NCBI GenBank assembly: GCA_002384935.1
Contig: DGCD01000021.1
Location: forward strand, 1 to 64,000
DNA: 64,000 nucleotides
Source of the DNA: Pusillimonas sp. UBA3987
Lineage (GTDB): Bacteria > Pseudomonadota > Gammaproteobacteria > Burkholderiales > Burkholderiaceae_B
Reading direction: 5' to 3'
The position numbers and the translations under genes were made by a program. Positions 1-7,954 of the stretch are shown here, piece by piece (position 1 is the stretch's first letter; the number at the start of each line of letters is the position of its first letter). Below the pieces are notes generated by a model. It was not told the origin of the DNA. It ran no database searches and saw nothing but the letters and a program-made list of their open reading frames with translations.

Positions 1-467
1 TTGCCACGGCAAAAGCCGTTGCCCGTGAACTGGGTATCGATGAAGTGCATGGCGAAGTAAAGCCCGAAGACAAGCTCAATCTGGTGGCCGACCTGCAGAA
101 CAAGGGGCACATCGTGGCAATGGCTGGCGACGGCATCAACGACGCACCCGCGCTTGCCAAAGCCAATGTGGGTATTGCGATGGGAACCGGCACCGACGTC
201 GCGATGAATTCAGCTCAGGTGACCCTTGTCAAAGGAGACCTTCGCGGCATCGCCATTGCCCGGAGTCTATCCGAAAAAACCATTGTTAACATGAAACAAA
301 ACCTGGGTTTCGCCTTTATCTACAATGCGCTGGGCGTGCCCATAGCCGCGGGGGTGCTCTACCCCATCACGGGAATGCTGCTTTCCCCAATGTTTGCGGC
401 GCTGGCTATGAGCCTAAGCTCGGCATCGGTTGTGTTCAATGCGTTGCGCCTGCGCAAACAAGTTTAG
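1..467 (+). CDS. Copper-translocating P1B-type ATPase, C-terminal fragment
   Basis: This is the end of a heavy-metal P-type ATPase that enters from the left edge; the reading phase starts at base 3 and the visible part is about 154 residues. The fragment has the hinge motif GDGINDAPAL, typical of the P-domain of P1B ATPases, then GTGTDVA. It ends with two hydrophobic segments (around AFIYNALGVPIAAGVLYPI and MFAALAMSLSSASVVFNALRL) that match the last two transmembrane helices. The family pumps Cu+ or Ag+ out of the cytoplasm at the cost of ATP. The metal-binding domains and the CPC motif lie outside the window, so copper specificity is inferred from the neighbouring cop genes. It converges on the copI-like gene, with one base between the two stop codons. 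Confidence 0.93.
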   Translation, partial: ATAKAVARELGIDEVHGEVKPEDKLNLVADLQNKGHIVAMAGDGINDAPALAKANVGIAMGTGTDVAMNSAQVTLVKGDLRGIAIARSLSEKTIVNMKQNLGFAFIYNALGVPIAAGVLYPITGMLLSPMFAALAMSLSSASVVFNALRLRKQV

Positions 468-468
468 A

Positions 469-981
469 TCAGTTTACGTTTACCTTACCTACCATTCCGG
501 CTTCCATGTGACCGGGTATTAGGCAAGCGAAATCCACCGTTCCAGGCTGATCAAACGTCCAGACCAACCCGCCACGCTGCCCGGCTTTAAGTGTCATCAT
601 ATTGGGCTCTGCATGCTGCATATCCGGCATATTTCTCATTTCTTCAGCATGCGCTTTCAGATCTGCAATTGAACCGATCACCATTTCATGCGGGATCTTG
701 CCTGAATTTTTCACAAAAAAACGAATTGTCTCACCGGCTTTCACATTAATCTGGCTAGGCTCGAACCGCATAGAATCGTCCATTACCACATCAATCTTAC
801 GATCTACTTTGGCTGGATCACCGGGCCGGCCGACACCTGCCATCAATGCCATATTGGACATATCGTGTCCAGACATATTGTGTCCGCCCATGTTGTGACC
901 GCCCGAATGCTCACCCGCGGCATAGCTAAACACAGGGGCAAAAGCCAAAGACAATGCCAGAATGGATACCAATTTCTTCAT
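469..981 (-). CDS. copI: Plastocyanin-like periplasmic copper protein (CopI-like cupredoxin)
   Basis: A 170-residue secreted cupredoxin. Residues 1-22 form a signal peptide ending at SYAA. A short Met/His-rich stretch follows (about 24-47, with repeated GGHNM/GHDMSNM units), as in copper-scavenging proteins. The cupredoxin fold covers about 62-170. The type-1 copper ligands are visible: His98 (in IPHEM), Cys153, His158 and Met163 (in the CLIPGHMEAGM segment). CopI-type proteins help periplasmic Cu+ tolerance in proteobacteria. It is the last gene of the copA-copB-copI run, 20 bases after copB. The copI name rests on the Met/His N-terminus plus the cupredoxin domain; a generic cupredoxin label is the fallback. 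Confidence 0.85.
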   Translation of the reverse strand: MKKLVSILALSLAFAPVFSYAAGEHSGGHNMGGHNMSGHDMSNMALMAGVGRPGDPAKVDRKIDVVMDDSMRFEPSQINVKAGETIRFFVKNSGKIPHEMVIGSIADLKAHAEEMRNMPDMQHAEPNMMTLKAGQRGGLVWTFDQPGTVDFACLIPGHMEAGMVGKVNVN

Positions 982-1001
982 GCCATATATCCTTAATAAA
1001 C

Positions 1002-1925
1002 TTAAAACCAGAAACTCACACCCGCTACAAAACGCGTTTCCTGCCTTGCGGAACCCTCATCTCGGGCAATGTCGGCGGTTTTACCGAACTTGCTTGACCA
1101 TTCCACGCCGATATACGGCACAAGTTGGCGATTTATCTCGTACTTCAACCGCACACCAATCTTGCCGTCTGATAACCCCCTGCCAATATCTCGTTCCGGG
1201 TCGTCCTTTCCGTAGAAATTAACCTCCATCGACGGCTGCAGATACAGCTTTTGTGTCAGCAATACGTCGTATTCGGCACTAAACCGCAGGGCTGTACGCC
1301 CCCCCGAGCCCACATACGCCGTTGTATCGATCTCGAACCAATACGGCGCTAAACCTTGGACACCAAACGCCAGCCACTGACGTGAGGGTTCCCCTCGCCC
1401 GTAATCGAAACGCGCGCCGAATTGAGCATCCCAGAAAGGACGGACTGCATGTCCCCAAAGCACTTCGGTCCGGGACTCCTGCATCTTGCCATTGGCAAAT
1501 TCACCTTCACCTTTAAGCACCAACCGGTTGAACGTACTACCAATCCAGGCTTGACCTTCGTAAGCACCCCACTCTTTACCTTTAGCCCGTACATACTCCA
1601 GCTTGTCCATGCGCAAGCTGGCAAAAATATGTTCATCGGACATACGCAATCGATAACGAGGGTCCAATGCATACTGACCCTCGTTACGTTTGAATCCCCC
1701 CGAGTAAGCATCCGGGTCCCGGGCATCAGCCGGTGCCGCCCCTCCCTGCATCTGCATATCACTATGATCCATTGAGCCCTGATTATTGGTGGGCGATGTA
1801 GCGGTTTGGCCGGCCGGCTGTGCGCCATGTGCAGCATGAGCACCATCAGATTGGGCCTGAGCATTAAAAGACACGAGCCATAGGGCTGCACAAGCCAATG
1901 CTGCGCGCTTGATGTGTTTCGTCAT
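1002..1925 (-). CDS. copB: Copper resistance outer-membrane protein CopB
   Basis: CopB/PcoB family, 307 residues from the chosen start. It begins with a signal peptide (MTKHIKRAALACAAL... ending NAQAQ). A Met/His-rich linker follows at about 26-62 (AHAAHG, MDHSDMQMQ). The rest is the conserved CopB beta-barrel, with EVLWGHAVRPFWDAQFG and RLKYEINRQLVPYIGVEW and a C-terminal Phe, typical of outer-membrane barrels. The start at 1925 is preferred because AAGGA lies about 10 bases upstream and it gives a clean signal peptide. Another ATG at 1961 overlaps the copA stop (ATGA) and would add 12 residues. CopB is thought to act with CopA in copper sequestration or export across the outer membrane. It is co-transcribed with copA. 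Confidence 0.93.
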   Translation of the reverse strand: MTKHIKRAALACAALWLVSFNAQAQSDGAHAAHGAQPAGQTATSPTNNQGSMDHSDMQMQGGAAPADARDPDAYSGGFKRNEGQYALDPRYRLRMSDEHIFASLRMDKLEYVRAKGKEWGAYEGQAWIGSTFNRLVLKGEGEFANGKMQESRTEVLWGHAVRPFWDAQFGARFDYGRGEPSRQWLAFGVQGLAPYWFEIDTTAYVGSGGRTALRFSAEYDVLLTQKLYLQPSMEVNFYGKDDPERDIGRGLSDGKIGVRLKYEINRQLVPYIGVEWSSKFGKTADIARDEGSARQETRFVAGVSFWF

Positions 1926-1957
1926 GACCCCGGAATCCTTTGAAATAATCGTTTTTC

Positions 1958-3742
1958 TCATGCGATCACTACCTCGCGGAACATGCCCATGTCCATATGG
2001 AACATCAAATGGCAGTGCCAGGCCCAACGCCCCAAAGCGTCGGCCGTAACCAGAAAGCTGATCCGCTGCGCGGGTTGAACGGGTATTGTGTGTAAACGGG
2101 CCTGAAAAGCACCGTCGGGGGTTTCGAGCTCACTCCAGACACCATGCAAGTGCATCGGATGCGTCATCATCGTGTCGTTATGCAGGATCACTCGAACCCG
2201 CTCGCCATAACGAAAATGAACCGGGGTGGATTGCCCGAACTCAACGCCATCGAACGACCAGCTGTAACGCTCCATGTGCCCGGTTAGATGCAACTCAATT
2301 TCACGCTCTGCACCACGTGGATCCATGGGACCGCCAATCGTATGCAAGTCAGCCAGGGTCAGAACCCGACGCCCGTTGTTGCGCAAACCAATTCCGGGAT
2401 CATCCAGATTAGTGCGCGGAGTATCCACACGCATGTCGACACTCGGGCCATATTCCGTTCGGGCATGCCGTACAGACTTGCTCGGCGCAGCAGAAGACGA
2501 ACCGTGCCCCATGGCGGCATGATCCATCGCTGCCGGCTCGTTGCTGCCATGCCCCGTCGCGCCATGACCCATTGCTGCATGATCCATGCCACTCATATCG
2601 CCCATCATGTCGGTCATGGTCAACCATTCAACGGGATCCAGCGCCGGCACCGGCGCACGCAAACCTTCATGGACCGCCAGGGTTCCCCGGGCATAGCCGG
2701 TACGATCCATCGACTGGGCAAATACCGTGTAAGCGTCGTCCTCTGGTTTCACCACCACATCATAGGTTTGTCCAGGCCCAAAACGGAACTCATCAACAGT
2801 TATCGGCTCAACATTCTGCCCATCGGCCTGCACCACCGTCATTTTCAAACCGGGAATCCGAACATCGTAAAAAGTATTGGCAGCACCATTCACGAAACGC
2901 AGGCGCACGCGTTCGCCCAAACGAAACAATCCGGTCCAGTTACCGGACGGTGTTGTACCGTTCATTAAATAAGTCAGCACATCAGCAGATAAATCGGCTA
3001 AATCTGTGGGACTCATGCGCATCTCGTTCCACATCTGACGTTTATCCAGTGCCGCGCCCATCCCCATTTCGGACACGTCACGATAAAAATCTGCGATCGT
3101 CGGCTTGTTGTAGTTGTAGTAATCGCCCTGAGCCTTCAGCTTAGAAAGAACCCGCATCGGATTTTCGTCTGTCCAGTCAGAAAGCTGGATGACGTGATCG
3201 CGATCAACTTGAATGGAGTCGACATCGCGCGGCTCAACGATAATAACTCCGTACATTCCCTGGGCTTCTTGCATACCGGAATGGGAGTGATACCAATAGG
3301 TGCCGCTTTGCTCCAGTTTGAACTGATAAACAAAAGTCTCGCCCGGGGGAATACCCGGAAAACTGATACCGGGTACACCATCCATCTGATACGGCAAAAT
3401 AATGCCGTGCCAGTGAATCGACGTATCCTCTTTCAAAGTATTTTTAACCCGGATGGTAACCGTGTCACCTTCGCGCCAACGCAAAGTAGGAGCGGGAATA
3501 GACCCATTGATCGTCACCGCCATGCGCGGATTCCCAGTAAAATTAACAGGAGACTGTCCCACTTCCAGGTGGAACTCAGTACCGGTCAACTCCGGCGCGG
3601 TACCCGTGCGAGCGCGGTCGGAAACAACACCAACAGAATGGGCGAAAGGCGATAAGCCCAGCATCACCCCACCGGCAGCCAGCCCCTGAACAAACCGGCG
3701 CCGCGGCATACTAGGACAATAAGCAGTTAAAGAACGTCTCAC
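1958..3742 (-). CDS. copA: Copper resistance multicopper oxidase CopA
   Basis: Periplasmic multicopper oxidase, 594 residues from a GTG start. The GTG at 3742 is chosen because AGAAGGA sits about nine bases upstream; an upstream TTG (3766) and an internal ATG (3709) are weaker. A twin-arginine signal (PRRRFVQGLAAGG) lies at about 12-24, so it is exported folded. Copper-binding segments typical of the family are present: HWHGI, WYHSHSG, HPMHLHG and the C-terminal HCHLMFHMDMGM. A Met/His-rich insert near 385-430 carries MDHAAMGHG twice, as in PcoA/CopA proteins. The enzyme likely oxidises periplasmic Cu+ to Cu2+ and binds several copper ions. It is the first gene of copABI and is divergent from copRS. 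Confidence 0.96.
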   Translation of the reverse strand: MRRSLTAYCPSMPRRRFVQGLAAGGVMLGLSPFAHSVGVVSDRARTGTAPELTGTEFHLEVGQSPVNFTGNPRMAVTINGSIPAPTLRWREGDTVTIRVKNTLKEDTSIHWHGIILPYQMDGVPGISFPGIPPGETFVYQFKLEQSGTYWYHSHSGMQEAQGMYGVIIVEPRDVDSIQVDRDHVIQLSDWTDENPMRVLSKLKAQGDYYNYNKPTIADFYRDVSEMGMGAALDKRQMWNEMRMSPTDLADLSADVLTYLMNGTTPSGNWTGLFRLGERVRLRFVNGAANTFYDVRIPGLKMTVVQADGQNVEPITVDEFRFGPGQTYDVVVKPEDDAYTVFAQSMDRTGYARGTLAVHEGLRAPVPALDPVEWLTMTDMMGDMSGMDHAAMGHGATGHGSNEPAAMDHAAMGHGSSSAAPSKSVRHARTEYGPSVDMRVDTPRTNLDDPGIGLRNNGRRVLTLADLHTIGGPMDPRGAEREIELHLTGHMERYSWSFDGVEFGQSTPVHFRYGERVRVILHNDTMMTHPMHLHGVWSELETPDGAFQARLHTIPVQPAQRISFLVTADALGRWAWHCHLMFHMDMGMFREVVIA

Positions 3743-3866
3743 GTGAACAGATCCTTCTATATACAATCATTCAATCAACGCGCCTCATCGGTGGCGCAAT
3801 TGGAATTAAGTACCGCCACTTTAACCAGCTGACTCTTTCCCATAGGTGACGCATGCATTACATTTA

Positions 3867-3934
3867 TGTCATGTTCACAACTGCTTAAGTAGACATGACA
3901 CTTTTGTCACCATCGGGCAATCTCTCTGTCATGT
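3867..3934. promoter_or_regulatory. Putative CopR/CusR operator cluster between copA and copR
   Basis: The copA/copR gap holds three copies of the octamer TGTCATGT: at 3867-3874 and 3927-3934 on the plus strand and, as ACATGACA, at 3893-3900. The first and second form an 8-bp inverted repeat. In addition TGACA (3896-3900) and TGTCA (3905-3909) form a tight inverted repeat with a 4-bp spacer, close to the TGACAANNTTGTCA form known for CusR/CopR boxes. The plus-strand copy lies just upstream of a TATTAA (3941-3946) that could be the copR -10. A role in copper-dependent activation of both transcripts is inference. Confidence 0.6.
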
Positions 3935-4001
3935 TGCCTGTATTAAATTTGTAACTACCGTTCCAGGCGCCGCACGTGCCATGCCCACCCACTATTACCC
4001 T

Positions 4002-4685
4002 ATGAAACTCCTGGTTGTTGAAGACGAAATCAAGATCGGCGAATACTTGCGCCAAGGGTTGACAGAGTCTGGTTTCCAGGTTGATCTGGTTCACACCGGG
4101 CTTGATGGTCACCATCAAGCGCTGGAAGCGCATTACGATCTCATCATTCTCGACGTCATGCTTCCAGACATCGACGGTTGGCGTATTGTTCAAGCTTTGC
4201 GCAAAACGCAATCCACCACACCCGTTCTTTTTCTTACCGCACGCGATAGTGTTGAGGATCGCGTAAAAGGACTAGAGCTGGGCGCCGATGATTATCTGGT
4301 TAAACCCTTCGCCTTTGCTGAATTACTGGCTCGCGTACGCACGCTGCTGCGGCGCGGCATTGCATCGGCTCAGAGCGAATATCTTCAGGTAGCCGATCTG
4401 GAACTGGATTTGTTGCGTCGTCGCGTTAAACGCCGCAACACACGCATTACTCTCACAAACAAAGAGTTTGCCCTGCTTGAGTTCTTTGTCAGACGACAAG
4501 GCGAAGTGCTACCACGCTCTCTTATCGCATCCCAAGTTTGGGATATGAATTTCGACAGCGACACAAATGTTATCGACGTTGCCGTGCGAAGGCTGCGCGC
4601 AAAAATCGATGACGCCTACGAGCCAAAATTAATTCACACTGTTCGGGGTATGGGCTATGTCCTTGAAATACCCGAACCTGTTTAA
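4002..4685 (+). CDS. copR: Copper-responsive OmpR-family response regulator
   Basis: Two-component response regulator of 227 residues, the usual CusR/CopR length. The N-terminal receiver domain (1-115) has the acidic pair in LLVVEDE, the phosphorylation site Asp51 in LIILDVMLPDIDGW and the conserved Lys in YLVKPF. The C-terminal winged helix (about 125-222) has the family signature VDVAVRRLRAKID and the ending TVRGMGYVLE. The start at 4002 (MKLLVVEDE) is taken by family convention; the frame stays open upstream to 3846 but those residues do not look like protein. It is followed at once by its kinase, so the pair is co-transcribed. It very likely activates copABI and itself through the TGTCATGT elements upstream. 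Confidence 0.93.
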   Translation: MKLLVVEDEIKIGEYLRQGLTESGFQVDLVHTGLDGHHQALEAHYDLIILDVMLPDIDGWRIVQALRKTQSTTPVLFLTARDSVEDRVKGLELGADDYLVKPFAFAELLARVRTLLRRGIASAQSEYLQVADLELDLLRRRVKRRNTRITLTNKEFALLEFFVRRQGEVLPRSLIASQVWDMNFDSDTNVIDVAVRRLRAKIDDAYEPKLIHTVRGMGYVLEIPEPV

Positions 4686-6152
4686 ATGGTGGGCCCACTT
4701 ATGAAGCGCCCGCTGTCATTGGCGTTGCGCCTTACCCTATTCATTGGCACCGTACTTTCATTATTGCTTTTGTGTTTCGGATGGTGGGTGGAGCGTTCGA
4801 TTGACGCACATTTCGTTCAGCAAGATATCGATGAACTAAATGCGATTAACCAATCAATCCAGGCCACGCTGGCCCAGACAAGCTCGATTGATGCGGCAGA
4901 ATTACTAACGCAACGATTCTCTGACGCTATATCCGGGCACCATAGTGCAGAATTTTTAATTATGGATGCCAACGGCAATACAATCTACACCACTCCAACG
5001 AGCCGGTTAAAACCCCTCACCCGCGCTTTTCCAACAACACCCTCGATCAGCGATAACTCCGTTCACTTATGGCAACACGAAGGGAAAAGCTACCGCGCGG
5101 CGGTCATCCAAACAAACTCCAATTTTGCCACGCCCATGGCACCCTTTACCATTGCCCTGGCAATTGATATCGACTTCCATCTGCAGTTCCTGCAAGATTT
5201 CTATCGTTATCTTCGCTGGTTAACACTTTTAGCCTGTTTACTTGCCATAGGCGCCACCTGGATTGCTATTTATCAAGGGCATGCGCCTATTCGCCGCATT
5301 AGTCGGCAAATGAATGCCATTACCTCAGAACGACTGAATTTTCGCCTTAATAACAATGACGTACCACGAGAATTAGTCCCTCTAGCCACGGCCTTCAACG
5401 CAATGATCGATCGCCTTGAAACGGGTTTTCAGCAGTTATCCAACTTCTCCGGCGACATTGCTCATGAACTGCGCACCCCAATCACAAATCTTACAACGCA
5501 AACTCAGGTTGCTCTATCAAAAGCCAGGACAGCGGGGGAATACCGCGAAGTGCTGTATTCCAATCTGGAAGAATATGATCGCATGAGCAGAATGATCGGC
5601 GATATGCTTTTTCTGGCCAAAGCGGATAATCAACTGATTGAGCCGGAACGGCAGACAATCTGTATTGCCAATGAGCTAAGGGAGCTCAGGGAGTTTTTTG
5701 AGCCGTGGGCGGAAGAACATGAGGTGACCATTGAGGTCCACGGCGAGCCATGTGCAATAGGTGGAGATCGCTCCATGCTGCGTCGCGCTTTTTCTAATCT
5801 GGTCTCGAATGCAATTCGCCATACGCCAAGTGGGCAAAGCGTCAAGATTCAGATTCGTGAAAATCGCAGTCATGTTGTTGTGAGTATTTCCAACCCTGGC
5901 CCCACTATTGCAGCAAACCATTTGCCCCATATATTTAAAAGATTTTATCGGCCTGACGCCTCACGGCAACGTAATGGCGAAGGTGCCGGACTAGGTTTGG
6001 CGATTACCCAGGCAATTATTAAGGCTCACGGCGGGGAAGTTCAAGCCAAATCTGAAGAAGGGTTGACCACCTTCGAAGTATATTTGAAGAGGTCAATAAA
6101 TCAGGATTGCCCCAAATCGAACAAACTCGTGGCTTCCAACTCCAGCACCTGA
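4686..6152 (+). CDS. copS: Heavy-metal sensor histidine kinase
   Basis: Membrane histidine kinase of 488 residues, CusS/CopS type. It has a first transmembrane helix at about 10-32, a periplasmic sensor of about 140 residues, a second helix at about 176-196, and a HAMP linker. The HisKA domain has His260 in DIAHELRTPITNL; the ATPase domain has the N-box NLVSNAIRHTP near 371 and the GAGLGLAI box near 432. The start codon touches the copR stop (TAAATG); an alternative ATG at 4701 has GGTGGG just upstream. It probably senses periplasmic Cu+ and phosphorylates CopR. Its last 52 bases overlap the 3' end of the convergent MaoC-like gene, so the two reading frames share DNA there. Confidence 0.93.
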   Translation: MVGPLMKRPLSLALRLTLFIGTVLSLLLLCFGWWVERSIDAHFVQQDIDELNAINQSIQATLAQTSSIDAAELLTQRFSDAISGHHSAEFLIMDANGNTIYTTPTSRLKPLTRAFPTTPSISDNSVHLWQHEGKSYRAAVIQTNSNFATPMAPFTIALAIDIDFHLQFLQDFYRYLRWLTLLACLLAIGATWIAIYQGHAPIRRISRQMNAITSERLNFRLNNNDVPRELVPLATAFNAMIDRLETGFQQLSNFSGDIAHELRTPITNLTTQTQVALSKARTAGEYREVLYSNLEEYDRMSRMIGDMLFLAKADNQLIEPERQTICIANELRELREFFEPWAEEHEVTIEVHGEPCAIGGDRSMLRRAFSNLVSNAIRHTPSGQSVKIQIRENRSHVVVSISNPGPTIAANHLPHIFKRFYRPDASRQRNGEGAGLGLAITQAIIKAHGGEVQAKSEEGLTTFEVYLKRSINQDCPKSNKLVASNSST

Positions 6153-6541
6153 TCATCATTCTGGTTATACACACGCCATGTCCAGCGCACTATCCCCAAA
6201 TCTTTACGCGTTTCTGAAACGCGCACGTTATTAACCGTAAGTTCCAAACGCAAAGCATCGCCGGGGCGCGTAGGTAACAACCAGCGAATCTTATCAACGC
6301 CGGGAGATCCGAAACTTTCCGAGCCGACCAGGGCGGCGTCAGTTGCCATGCGCATCGCTAAACTACAGGTTAGCCAGCCACTGCCAATCAGGCCGCCCCA
6401 GCGCCCTTCTTTTGCCTGTTCGGCATCGGTATGAAACCACTGCGGGTCGAACTGTCTGGCGAAGTCGAGCATGGTTTTTTCATCAAGCACCACAGGCGGG
6501 TGCTGAATCACCATGCCGTCCTGAAACTCACTGAATTTCAT
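6101..6541 (-). CDS. MaoC-like acyl-CoA hydratase/dehydratase in the box operon
   Basis: Hot-dog fold protein of 146 residues related to MaoC / (R)-specific enoyl-CoA hydratases. The hydratase catalytic pair is visible as Asp32 and His37 in FARQFDPQWFHTD, followed by GGLIGSGW. The start at 6541 is preferred over 6550 because GAGGG lies nine bases upstream. It begins 32 bases after boxA on the same strand, so it is probably the last gene of boxCBA. Its substrate is unknown; a role on a CoA-thioester formed during benzoyl-CoA breakdown is inference. Its 3' end overlaps the copS gene by 52 bases in the opposite direction. Confidence 0.8.
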   Translation of the reverse strand: MKFSEFQDGMVIQHPPVVLDEKTMLDFARQFDPQWFHTDAEQAKEGRWGGLIGSGWLTCSLAMRMATDAALVGSESFGSPGVDKIRWLLPTRPGDALRLELTVNNVRVSETRKDLGIVRWTWRVYNQNDDQVLELEATSLFDLGQS

Positions 6542-6573
6542 GAAATACAACCCTCAATCGATTGAATTGAAAA

Positions 6574-7836
6574 CTAGTAAGTTTCGAAGTGTAACCGACC
6601 TTGGGTTTTAAGTTGGGCGTGAACATCTTCCCATTTCTTGCCGCTTTCCGTAACGATGTCTTTCAACGCAGCTAACACACCTTCTTCCATGCCTTTCAGG
6701 CCACAAACATAGATGCAGGTTTTGCTGTCGTTGATCAGCGCCAAGACATCAGACGCGCGTTCGCGAATCAGGTCTTGTACATATTTTTTGGGGCGATCGG
6801 CCTGGCGCGACAGCGCCAGGTTGATATCGATAAAGTCTTTCGGCAAGTTCATGAGCGGACCGAAATAAGGTAATTCACGCTCTGAACGCGCACCGAAAAA
6901 CAACATCAACTTGCCTCGGTATTTACCTTCTTTATTCAATCGACGGCAGTGCTCCGTCATGGCGCGCATGGGCGCAGCGCCTGTACCGGTGCAAATCATG
7001 ACCAGGTTGGAATCGGGCTGATTCGGCATCAGGAAGCTGTTCCCATACGGGCCAATCAGCTTGACGATGTCATTCTTCTGCAGATCACACAGATAATTGG
7101 AACACACCCCATTGACTGCGTTCCCGTCATGATCTTCTACAACGCGCTTCACGGTAATCGACAGGTTGTTGTAACCGGGTCGCTCGCCATCGCGCGGACT
7201 GGCAATCGAATACTGTCGTGCATGATACGAACGGCCATTGGCGTCTTCCCCGGCGGGAAAAATCGCAATCGACTGACCTTCAAGAAGCGGCATGGGAGTA
7301 TCACCCATATCGAGCACAATATGATGAATGTCGCTGTCGGTATCACTGTCGGTAACGCGATAATTGCCAACGACCGTTGCCGTAACCGGGTTCTTGTGCG
7401 TGTACAGATTGGTATAGGGATGCGCGGCCGACCACGGCGGGATACTGGAGCCCGCTGCCGTGAAAGGCTTGTTCTCAAGGTCTTGATCGCCCTCTTCTTT
7501 CTGGGTGGCCGGGGCAACAGGCGCTGCCGGCGCTTTCGCCTCGGCAATTTCGGCGCCTTCCGGTGCTTCCTGCGGCTCGGGCAGTTCGTCCCATGTAAAC
7601 TGTTCTTCGGTGGAGTAAGTGTTGTCACTCACGACCTGGATCCAATTGTCGATGGCACCCGTAGGGCAAGGCGGCACACAGGCCATGCAATCATTACATA
7701 TCGACGCATCCACCACGTAATTGTTGGAGTCGTGTGTAATGGCATCGATCGGGCAGGTTTCTTCGCAGGTATTGCAACGAATACAGATTTCCGGATCAAT
7801 TAAATGCTGTTTCATGACTGTGGTGGCCGTTGTCAT
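6574..7836 (-). CDS. boxA: Benzoyl-CoA 2,3-epoxidase reductase subunit BoxA
   Basis: Reductase component of benzoyl-CoA 2,3-epoxidase, 420 residues. The N-terminus is a two-cluster ferredoxin: CIRCNTCEETCP supplies Cys18, 21, 24 and 28, and CNDCMACVPPCP supplies Cys47, 50, 53 and 57. An Ala/Pro/Glu-rich linker (about 80-115) leads to a ferredoxin-NADP reductase domain with the FAD motif RQYSIASPR, the nucleotide region CTGTGAAPMR, and a C-terminal aromatic residue (HFETY). It passes electrons from NADPH to BoxB. The start at 7836 has CGGAGACC just upstream; the open frame extends further without family-like sequence. It lies between boxB and the MaoC-like gene, all co-directional. Confidence 0.96.
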   Translation of the reverse strand: MTTATTVMKQHLIDPEICIRCNTCEETCPIDAITHDSNNYVVDASICNDCMACVPPCPTGAIDNWIQVVSDNTYSTEEQFTWDELPEPQEAPEGAEIAEAKAPAAPVAPATQKEEGDQDLENKPFTAAGSSIPPWSAAHPYTNLYTHKNPVTATVVGNYRVTDSDTDSDIHHIVLDMGDTPMPLLEGQSIAIFPAGEDANGRSYHARQYSIASPRDGERPGYNNLSITVKRVVEDHDGNAVNGVCSNYLCDLQKNDIVKLIGPYGNSFLMPNQPDSNLVMICTGTGAAPMRAMTEHCRRLNKEGKYRGKLMLFFGARSERELPYFGPLMNLPKDFIDINLALSRQADRPKKYVQDLIRERASDVLALINDSKTCIYVCGLKGMEEGVLAALKDIVTESGKKWEDVHAQLKTQGRLHFETY

Positions 7837-7954
7837 TTTTGGTCTCCGTGACGCACTACTGAAAAATGTGCGGCTATGTGACGATATTCTGTCAAGATCA
7901 GTGTGCCGGGACACCCGGCAAAGGCGCCCCGGCACACTGTTAGTCTACGCTTTT

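Noticed and set aside
2500..2600. Repeated bases in copA that look like a small tandem repeat
   Set aside because: They encode the Met/His-rich insert with two MDHAAMGHG units, a normal part of CopA, not a mobile or regulatory repeat.
6949..7803. Long plus-strand open frame opposite boxA (284 codons)
   Set aside because: It is a shadow of boxA; the translation has no family pattern and the minus-strand gene has all expected motifs.
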